This document shows positions 6,269 through 12,500 of a stretch of 12,500 nucleotides of DNA, piece by piece (position 1 is the stretch's first letter; each line of letters opens with the position of its first letter). Origin of the DNA: Pigoraptor vietnamica (lineage: Eukaryota; Opisthokonta; Filasterea); assembly GCA_943704525.1 (NCBI GenBank), contig CALSCQ010001273.1:1-12500 (forward strand), in the 5' to 3' direction. A model generated the notes under the pieces. That model made no database searches. It was not told where the DNA came from and saw only the letters and a list, made by a program, of their open reading frames with translations. A program made the position numbers and the translations under genes.

Positions 6269-9066
6269 ATGGGCGCCCGACTCGCCGCGGTGTGCGTGTG
6301 CGCCTCTCTTCTCGCTCTCCTTGTGTGTGAAGGCGTTGCTTTCTGCTGCAATTGCCCCACGGGCGACTGCGGGAGCGAATTCTGCCGGGGCGGGAGGTGC
6401 GATCGCGCGTAGCTGCATGCAATCGTGCAGTCGCTGTTCTCTAATACTCACGCGCATCGCGCTTTTCTTCGCGCTCACCACAACGTCGCGCAGCCCGGAC
6501 AAGTGTGTGGGATGCTGCAGCCAGTTTGGGACGTGCAACACCCTCGACAGCTACCGGTGTAACTGTTACGCCGGCTATTACTTCGATCTCGCGCACGGGC
6601 TCTTCGGGCAGACATGCGTCCGTGAGTGTCTCCGCGCGGCAATTGTGTGTGTGCTGTGCTTCGTGTCGATTGAGAGGGTATTTTGTGTCGCGGACGTCCG
6701 TGCGCTGACGAGTACATTCGACTCATTACATACGCGCTCACGCACGCGTACGCACACAAACACTCACACACACTCATTCACACGCACACACATTACTACA
6801 ACCAACACCGCCACGACCACCACAACAACACTCTGGCACGCACTACTCGGCAGGCTGTCCCGAGACGTTCTACTGCCCCGGCAACAACGCGAATCCCGAC
6901 CGCATCCCCTGCGAGCGGCAGCAATACTGCCCGGCGGGGTCCACGGTGGCGCAGAAGTGCCCCGTGGGAATGCGCTGCGACTCGGGTCGCGCGTATGACT
7001 GCGGCGTCGGCAAAAAGTGCCAGGACGGCATCGAGTCAAACTGCCCAACGGGCATGCAGTGCATCGGAGGGATTGCGTCGCCGTGTCCCGCCGGTGCGTA
7101 CGTCACGTGTGTTAGTTCGGCACACCGTTGGGTCTCAGACTCTATGTTTTTTGCACTCATCTCGTCGCGTTCGAAGCCATAAGCCCACTTTCGCGATGCC
7201 ATAAGCTGACTCGCGTGTGATGTCGGCAGGCTCCGTGTGCGTGAATGGGGTTGCGGTGGATTGCGGATGTGTGCGCGGCTCGTGCAATCCCCTTACGGGC
7301 GCCTGCGCGTGTCCCCAAGACTACTCGGGACCCAAGTGCGAAGGTGGGCCCACCAGCACATTGCTGCCCACGACATTACATTCCCATCCTCTTCCTCTCA
7401 CTGTCGCTTCTTCAATTTGAAACGCCCGCCTCTGCTCTGAATGCCTGCTGCAACCGTGTAAGCACGACCGGCTGACACCACATCCCCGCTGCGCGCCGCA
7501 GTTTTGGATCAGTGCGTGGCCGTTGACGCGTCCGTCCGCGACCCGCCCTATTGCAAGAACGGCGGCAGGTGCATCCACGCGACCGGAAAGTGCTCGTGCG
7601 CCAACTTCTACGCCGGCGCTCGCTGTGACGGTTGGTTTGGGACGCTGTTTTGGATGTCGCGCGACACCTAGCCCGTATGTGGTCACATTTCAACAGTCAC
7701 TCGCACACCACCGCACGCATACGTGGGACATGCGACAATACGAATGTATTCCCTCTCGACGCCTCATAGTACTTCATAGTCATTTCCCATACTCACGTAC
7801 ACACTCCTTTCTCCCTATCTCTTCCAGTGTACGACACGTGCCTCGAGGCAACGGCGACCATCGGCCACAGCCCCTGCGCAAACGGAGGCACGTGCGTGTC
7901 GGAATCCAGGACGACGTACTCGTGCACGTGCAGCGCGGGCTTCACGGGCTACGACTGCAGCTTCGGTGCGGATTGCGTGAAGCTGTGGCTCTCTGGTGTT
8001 CGCACTCACCATAATATTCTCCCCGTGCATCCACCCTCCCGTGTCTCTCTTGCATGCATTACGTCTCTCCTTTCTTCGCGGCCAACCACGCGTGCGTGCA
8101 TGTTCCTTGGTCCTTTTCTTCTGCTGACAATCGCCATCGCAGAGTGTCCTACAATGGACTGCAGGACGGTCGTCTGCACACCCGGCACATCGACGTGCGC
8201 CGTCGGCGTATCCAACCCAGCCACGCGCAACGTGTCTGGACAGCGGAGCGGCTCTTCCGGTGAGTTGTCCACTCGCCCTTCCCCTTCAGCGCCACGCTCA
8301 CTTACCTTCACACTCGCAACGCTATGTGAAGAAAAGCGCATCGCACGAACCCCACAGCCCACTCGAACGTCCTTGAATCTCTAACCCTCACCCTTCCCCC
8401 CGCGTCCCATTCGCAGTGAACATCGGGGCCATCCTCGGCGGCGTCTTTGGCGCCGTGGCGCTGCTCACCCTCACGACCTTCCTCATCATCAAGTTCTCGC
8501 GCGTGTCACGTGCCTCGCCGCAGGCATCGACCCCCATGTCCACAAACATATACGCGCAGGTGGAGGCACCGGCGTGCGCAAACAACCCCGGCGGTCCCGG
8601 TTATGCATCGCAGGAGCCGCTGTACGACGAAATTCGCACGCCCGCGACGCCCGTCGACGAGATAGACCTCACCGGCGGTGGGTCTCTGGACACTGTGTTG
8701 CGTCTGCACACACACACACACGCACGCAGGCGCGCTCACGCAACCCTTTTACCACTATCGCGCATTTCGCTGTTTTTGTTCTGACACATAGTCTTTTTTC
8801 GCCGCCACTCGTCAGATGCGCCCGCGGCTCCCCCAGCGGCCGACCCTCTCAACGGCTACGCAACGATCGGCCAACTCGTGGACGCCATGAACCGCGTTGA
8901 GGGCCTCGTGAGCTTCCCAAACCACGGCGCCAGCGTGTCTGAGAGCCAGCGCACGCAGAGCGACGCGACTGTGATGAGCGTCGAAGTCAGTGCGCCTGCT
9001 ATTGCAGAGGCACGCGAGGACGACGTGCACGTGGCGGTGCCTGACACGGGAGAATCGAACGCGTGA
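6269..9066 (+). CDS. EGF-repeat type I membrane receptor with 14-residue Cys repeats, complete
   Basis: Nine exons: 6269-6396, 6494-6621, 6854-7093, 7230-7343, 7502-7630, 7828-7965, 8143-8259, 8417-8677 and 8816-9066. They join in phase to 1506 nt, 501 aa plus TGA. Residues 1-24 form a signal peptide (MGARLAAVCV, then a Leu-rich core, ending GVA). An EGF-like module lies at about 44-86. Then comes a Cys-rich block to about 180 with tandem CxxGxxCxxG units of 14 residues. Three EGF-like modules follow, of which exons 5 and 6 are canonical (CKNGGRC...CSC and CANGGTC...CTC). Exon 7 is a short stem with an NVS glycosylation site. The membrane span is about 334-356 (IGAILGGVFGAVALL onward), and the remaining 145 residues are cytoplasmic with Tyr motifs YAQV (377), YDEI (401) and YATI (433). 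I do not recognise a named orthologue. A surface receptor or adhesion role is inferred from architecture only. Confidence 0.88.
6397..6493 (+). other. EGF receptor intron 1
   Basis: 97 nt, donor GTGCGA, acceptor GCGCAG, phase 2 (codon AGC, Ser43). It is the only non-phase-1 intron of this gene. Reading through it meets TAG within 20 nt, so the splice is needed to connect the signal peptide to the EGF modules. Confidence 0.85.
6622..6853 (+). other. EGF receptor intron 2
   Basis: 232 nt, donor GTGAGT, acceptor CGGCAG, phase 1 (Arg86). It carries an imperfect CA-rich stretch at about 6749-6792, followed by ACC/ACA-rich sequence to about 6830. Confidence 0.85.
6958..7263 (+). repeat. 14-residue Cys repeats encoded across exons 3 and 4
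   Basis: At least four units of C-x-x-G-x-x-C-x-x-G-x4: CPVGMRCDSGRAYD, CGVGKKCQDGIESN, CPTGMQCIGGIASP, CPAGSVCVNGVAVD. The fourth unit is split by intron 7094-7229 after CPA; its Gly codon is made from both exons, and splicing restores the exact 14-residue spacing. This independently confirms the junction. The units resemble GCC2/GCC3 or ephrin-receptor-like Cys motifs of protist and animal surface proteins, but I cannot name the family with confidence. Confidence 0.85.
7094..7229 (+). other. EGF receptor intron 3
   Basis: 136 nt, donor GTGCGT, acceptor TCGGCAG, phase 1 (Gly166). Branch-site candidate CTGAC at 7206-7210. Confidence 0.87.
7344..7501 (+). other. EGF receptor intron 4
   Basis: 158 nt, donor GTGGGC, acceptor GCCGCAG, phase 1 (Val204). 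Branch-site candidate CTGAC at 7472-7476. Confidence 0.86.
7631..7827 (+). other. EGF receptor intron 5
   Basis: 197 nt, donor GTTGGT, acceptor CTTCCAG preceded by a clear pyrimidine tract, phase 1 (Val247). It is more T/A-rich than the exons around it. Confidence 0.86.
7966..8142 (+). other. EGF receptor intron 6
   Basis: 177 nt, donor GTGCGG, acceptor ATCGCAG, phase 1 (Glu293). Branch-site candidate CTGAC at 8124-8128, with pyrimidine-rich sequence before it. Confidence 0.86.
8260..8416 (+). other. EGF receptor intron 7
   Basis: 157 nt, donor GTGAGT, acceptor TTCGCAG, phase 1 (Val332). A CTAAC branch-site candidate lies near 8382-8386, followed by a C-rich pyrimidine tract. Confidence 0.86.
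8678..8815 (+). other. EGF receptor intron 8
   Basis: 138 nt, donor GTGGGT, acceptor CTCGTCAG, phase 1 (Asp419). Contains (CA)n at 8707-8721 and CTGAC at 8781-8785. Retention would end the protein at TGA 8782-8784 and remove the YATI part of the tail. Confidence 0.85.
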
Positions 9067-9372
9067 GAACAGTGTGCGTGCGTCTTTTGACGAGTGGCTC
9101 GATCTCCTCAGCTGCGAATTTGCAAGCATTAGGGAAGAAGCGATTGCGTATGCGTTGCGCGCGCGCATTTCTTTGTCTGTCGATTGGATCGACGGCACAA
9201 ATTCCGATCAAAGCGTTGTGTGCACACATTCCTTCTCGACTCTGTTGTGAATAGTAACCGAGGGGAGGAAAAAGAGGGGGAAAAAAGTGACGCGAAAACT
9301 TATATTGCACCGCAGCGAAACGCACTCGCCACACTATAGCCGCGCCAACACATGCACGGCGCCTTCCCCCCT
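9067..9372. other. Convergent spacer between EGF receptor and ORP 3' ends
   Basis: 306 bp shared by the 3' flanks of two converging genes, so their 3' UTRs may overlap. A purine-rich block at about 9259-9286 on the + strand is the only marked feature. I see no AATAAA on either strand and no gene. Confidence 0.6.
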
Positions 9373-12224
9373 TCACCCTCGCCTTCCTGCGGCCGACGGC
9401 GACGACGCAGCCCGTCCTACAAGGCCGAATCGCTGCAGCACGGTGTCCACAACAGCCGCAAGACCGTCGTCCGTTACATAACCGTACGCTCGCAGCTGAA
9501 TGTAAGCCTGCAGTAACACGAGCACGAGCAGCAGGAACATGTTGACGGCCAGGTCCTTGGTGCTGCGCCGCGCGGCCAGCTGCGCGTTCGACTCCCTCGC
9601 GACGGCCCGCAGCGAGCCCTCAATCCACTTGTTCGTGTCCCTCTGCCACGCCCCCAGGTCCTGCACGGTGCGTCGTAGCTCGTGAATGGCCCGCGCGACG
9701 TCCCCGTCGGTGCCGGCACCCATCGACGGGGAGTTGCCTGCGGAGCGCGCGTTCACTTCCAGCCGCGCGGAAGAGTCCGACCGCACTTTACCCGCCGCGA
9801 GGAGCTTCCCCGGTGCGGGAGAGCCCTGCGTTCGACAAAGGCATTTAGAGACAACATAAACAAGACACACAGATACAAAATCGCGGCGGGTTTAGGAGAG
9901 ACAACATAAGAAAGACAGGCGGATACTATGTCAAGGAGGGATGCGAGCACATACATACGAACTCATACGGATGCTTTCGGGCGTAACGCACCTGCGGGCC
10001 AATGTTCGAGTGCGATCCCGCGCGCTTTATCCGGACGCTGTCCTGCGTGGCGGCGACCGGGGCGTGCTTCGGCGGCTGTCCCTGCGAGCCCGACGTCGAC
10101 GCAGCCGATGGCGCAGACACCTTCTGCTTCGCCGCGATAATGCCGTCGATCTCCAGTTCCTCAATGTCGACTTCGGGATTCCACGCCGAAGTGCTGCGCG
10201 GGGCAAACGGCGAATGGCGCGTTGGTTCTGTGCGCTACTACGCGATCACCTCTAAACAAAAATGACACAAAATTGAACGACGACGCCAACAGCAAACGAA
10301 GGGAAGCGAGGACAGAACAAGTCGGGTCGCGTGCGTCACTTCGGCAGAGGGAACGCGTACATCCGCACGTTTTGACGTCACCGTCGCACTCACTTTGCGT
10401 ACTTGTAAATCCACTGCCCCGCCACGCCAGCCTCAAACAGCCGCGGCTCCCACTTCCTGTCCTTCGCCTTGAGCTCGCGGTGGAGCTGCGCAGAGTCCAC
10501 AGTCAGCATAAACCTACACACAACGCACTCACGCACAAACATGTACGCACGCACACGCACACAAACGTAAACACAAACACACACCCGCTCCAAAGGACAT
10601 AGGCACAGCACAGTGCAACAAGTGAGTCTCACCTCGCGCTGCGCCTCCTCGAGCACGGCCTTCTCATTCGTGGCTGCGACCTGGTCCCCTCTGTCGATCG
10701 CCTCCGTCACCTTAATCCACAGCCTGCGGTCACGTGACGGCCGCACGCAAGGGTGTGAGAGGGAGTGTAAGGTGTCTGACTCAACACGTGTCGAATTCGC
10801 TCAAGTGAAGATCGACTACTAAGAAGCGCAGACGCAACGACGCTCGCCATTACGAGCGGTCACGTTGGCACATTCCGCGCGACGCACCTTTCCGACTCCT
10901 TCGCCTCCTGCAGCTCCACGGGCACCGTCATCTTCTCCAGTCGCCGCTTCTTCGTGTCGTTCGTCACGGACCACAGCGTCTCGGACTCCTGCGAACATTA
11001 CGGCGTCCGATTAGCCGAGCGACCTCACACACATGTGCGACAAATCGAGTGGAAGATACATGGACATAAACAGGTTCGCGAACTGAAGGATGCGACAGCG
11101 TGCAGGAGTTCGGGCGTTCTCTCCCGCACAGCAAGAAGACCGCAAAACAAAAGTACCAACACACACACACACACACACACACACAACACACACAAAACCA
11201 AGATGCGAACACGGGCGCACCTTCGACTGGACCGAGACGAGATCAATGACGCCGTCCCATGCGCCCTGGATGTTGAACACGGCCTCCTTCCCAGAGAGAA
11301 TGCGCCCGCGCACCGTGTTGTACTCGCCGCCAATCAGCGGCTGCTCGCGACGGACGGCGAAAGTGCATGCGGGTGAGCAAGATACGAGCCTTGCTACAGA
11401 GGCGAACATGCGCGAAACCGGACACACGCACGCACGCACGCACGCGCACAACAGGAGCGTACGTGCGCAGACGCAGCAAATGACGCCAACCTTTGTCTTG
11501 AATTCGACTTCGGCGCTGAGGTTGGTCTTCTGGCACGTGATCGAGATGCGACCGGCCATTTCCATCACAAGAGGGCCGATAAAGATGCTGCGAAGTTCAA
11601 CGCACGTGAGCCGCTGCTTTCTTCAGAGTGCGCATGCACGTGTGTATGTCAGCGCTTGTAATGTATGTGCGTGTGCAAACGAAGCAAAACAAATACGGCC
11701 GCATGCTTCTATAGAAGTTCGTGCACGCGACCAGACCCACCCCTTGATCTGCGCCGTTGGGAACGTGAGGACGTACTCCTCGTTGAAGTTGTTGAGCGAG
11801 AGCATCGCTTGGCCCTCCAGAATGCTCGCCGCAGAAGTCCCTGAGAGAGAAGCACACGCCGTTCACATACATGCGAACACACACAACAAGATAGTAACAA
11901 ACAACAACGGACGCAGCTTTTTATGTGCGTGCACGACGACAACGGGCTCACAACGCAGACAGGACAATAACAAACAACAACGGACGCAGTCTTTATGTGC
12001 GTGGCACGACAACGGGAACACGTCTGACTTGCACGTACAGGACTCGGTACCACAATTCGCCGCAGCGCAATATCAAATTCGCCGTACGTATTGGCATAGA
12101 CGCTCAATGCAGTTGCAAGGTACTCACCGTAAAACTTTGAGCGCGTGAGGAGGACGCCGTTGATGCAGTAGCCCTCCTGCCGATTGGAGGCATACCATGC
12201 AGAGACAGGCGGGTGGTGCGACAC
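9373..12224 (-). CDS. Oxysterol-binding-protein-related protein (ORP) with C-terminal membrane anchor, 5' end missing
   Basis: Nine minus-strand exons: 12224-12128, 11840-11741, 11587-11491, 11340-11221, 10988-10888, 10723-10633, 10485-10394, 10193-9992 and 9825-9373. They join in phase to 450 codons plus TGA. The fragment starts with VSHHPPVSA, the core of the EQVSHHPP signature; the two His contact PI4P phosphates in ORPs. Further landmarks are TRSKFYG, AEVEFKTKPLIGG, LEKMTVPVELQEAKESE, the K-x3-E-x3-R set K193/E197/R201 of the fragment (NEKAVLEEAQRE), and WIYKYANTSAWNPE matching the usual end of the lipid-binding domain. A Ser/Pro-rich linker follows, then a charged helix (about 342-385), a hydrophobic span at about 392-411 (MFLLLVLVLLQAYIQL) and 39 more residues. 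ORP5 and ORP8 share this anchored plan; they reside in the ER and exchange PI4P and phosphatidylserine at plasma-membrane contacts. Any PH domain and the first part of the lipid-binding domain are beyond 12500. Confidence 0.9.
9826..9991 (-). other. ORP intron before last exon, with 50-bp duplication
   Basis: 166 nt, donor GTGCGT, acceptor CGCAG, phase 0. On the + strand agagacaacataa occurs twice, 50 nt apart (about 9847 and 9897), each followed by a similar aagacas-ggata segment: an imperfect tandem duplication. Confidence 0.82.
10194..10393 (-). other. ORP intron with stop codon at the donor
   Basis: 200 nt, donor GTGAGT, acceptor GCGCAG, phase 2 (AAC, Asn233 of the fragment). Unspliced, the frame reads YKYAK then TGA at 10392-10390. 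Spliced, it reads YKYANTSAWNPEVDIEEL, which matches the conserved W-(N/D)-P after Y-K-(F/Y)-A in ORPs. Confidence 0.85.
10486..10632 (-). other. ORP intron with CA/GT-rich core
   Basis: 147 nt, donor GTGAGA, acceptor GCGCAG, phase 0. An imperfect CA-rich tract (+ strand) covers about 10513-10586. CTGAC branch-site candidate on the minus strand at 10506-10502. Confidence 0.85.
10724..10887 (-). other. ORP intron
   Basis: 164 nt, donor GTGCGT, acceptor GACCGCAG, phase 2 (Arg172 of the fragment). The join gives KESER/LWIKVTEAI, matching ESRRLW-type sequence of other ORPs. Confidence 0.86.
10989..11220 (-). other. ORP intron with (CA)n
   Basis: 232 nt, donor GTGCGC, acceptor TTCGCAG, phase 0. 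Contains an (AC)n run at 11159-11184 extending imperfectly to about 11193. Confidence 0.85.
11341..11490 (-). other. ORP intron
   Basis: 150 nt, donor GTTGGC, acceptor GCGAGCAG, phase 0. A second AG four nt upstream (gcgag) would break the frame. The chosen join gives EFKTK/PLIGGEYN, as in other ORPs. A short (CGCA)n run lies at about 11427-11445. Confidence 0.82.
11588..11740 (-). other. ORP intron
   Basis: 153 nt, donor GTGGGT, acceptor TTCGCAG, phase 2 (Gly66 of the fragment). Joins TAQIKG/IFIGPLVMEM. Confidence 0.86.
11841..12127 (-). other. ORP intron with 73-bp-spaced duplication
   Basis: 287 nt, donor GTGAGT, acceptor CTCTCAG, phase 1 (Gly33 of the fragment). On the + strand aacaaacaacaacggacgca occurs at 11896 and again at 11969, each followed by a diverged copy of the same sequence (tttatgtgcgtg...cacgac...aacggg). 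This is a tandem duplication of about 73 bp. Confidence 0.85.
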
Positions 12225-12500
12225 CTGCGCGGAAAAAGGGAAGTTTGCAATGCGCAGGGTTACCGCCACGCACACGTGCATAAAACATAACGCACACACT
12301 CATACCCCCGCGCACATGCATGCACGCACAAACGCACGCACTCGCACTTGCATACTTCATCGTGCACATATACGCACGCGTACAGCACGCCCTCGCACCC
12401 CCGCGCAAATGCATGCACGCACAAACGTACGCACTCGCACTCGCATACGTCTCGCACACATATACGCACGCGTACAGCACGCACTCGCATACCCTCGCTC
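12225..12500 (-). other. ORP intron, partial (runs off the window)
   Basis: At least 276 nt upstream of the acceptor CCGCGCAG. No reading frame here resembles the expected upstream ORP sequence, so the exon ending in the EQ of EQVSHHPP lies further out. Most of it is the tandem repeat 12304-12500. Confidence 0.75.
12304..12500. repeat. Tandem repeat of about 93 bp
   Basis: Copy 1 starts at 12304 (acccccgcgcacatgcatgc), copy 2 at 12397 (acccccgcgcaaatgcatgc) and a third begins at 12491 (accctcgctc) at the window edge. Each copy is CA/CG-rich and includes atatacgcacgcgtacagca. It lies in an ORP intron and continues past the window. Confidence 0.88.

Noticed and set aside
5691-6998. 435-codon plus-strand ORF from the kinase first exon into EGF exon 3
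   Set aside because: It crosses an intergenic region and two introns. Only its piece at 6494-6621 is coding. The signal-peptide exon at 6269 is in another frame and joins by phase.
10374-10381. TGACGTCA palindrome (CRE-like site)
   Set aside because: It lies inside an ORP intron. One 8-bp match in 12.5 kb is not evidence of a regulatory site.
10390-10392. TGA as the true end of the ORP
   Set aside because: It overlaps a perfect GTGAGT donor, and splicing onward gives NTSAWNPE, conserved in position in ORPs, then an in-phase two-exon continuation. I keep the short form only as a possible retained-intron isoform.
12124-12490. Minus-strand ORFs rich in Cys-Val-Ala with repeated CVYVC/ASASA peptides
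   Set aside because: They are produced by the 93-bp CA/CG-rich tandem repeat in the ORP intron and do not resemble the upstream ORP sequence.

Overview
The window is spliced nuclear DNA from a eukaryote. It holds four protein-coding genes, cut by 24 complete introns that I could place because exon phase and protein homology agree at every junction. GC-rich codon use, introns of about 100-460 nt, (CA/GT)n tracts and CTGAC-like branch sites fit an intron-rich protist. A WDR49/WDR64-type protein, which I recall as linked to cilia, and an EGF-repeat receptor with a tyrosine-bearing tail would suit a flagellated unicell, perhaps a holozoan. The sequence does not settle the lineage.

Layout. (1) 1-2490, + strand: 3' part of a WDR49/WDR64-like WD40 gene, entered inside an intron that is mostly (GT)n. 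(2) 2491-3545: a spacer with a frame-broken WD40 relic at about 2744-3221. (3) 5788-3546, - strand: a complete seven-exon NAK-family (AAK1/GAK-like) Ser/Thr kinase of 316 aa, with one GC-AG intron and one intron carrying five copies of a 64-bp minisatellite. (4) 5789-6268: divergent intergenic region. (5) 6269-9066, + strand: a complete nine-exon gene for a 501-aa type I membrane protein. Its order is signal peptide, EGF-like modules, 14-residue Cys repeats, more EGF modules, one membrane span, and a tail with several Tyr-x-x-hydrophobic motifs. (6) 9067-9372: short convergent spacer. (7) 12224-9373, - strand: the last nine exons of an oxysterol-binding-protein-related protein (ORP), starting at the VSHHPP signature and ending with a C-terminal membrane anchor like that of ORP5/ORP8. 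Its 5' part lies beyond the window.

How they may relate (inference). NAK kinases regulate clathrin adaptors and endocytosis, ORP5/8-type proteins exchange PI4P and phosphatidylserine at ER-plasma membrane contacts, and the EGF protein looks like a surface receptor, so three neighbours act at or near the plasma membrane. Nothing in the sequence shows they work together. The most interesting part is the EGF/14-residue-repeat receptor, whose middle exons are all phase 1-1.
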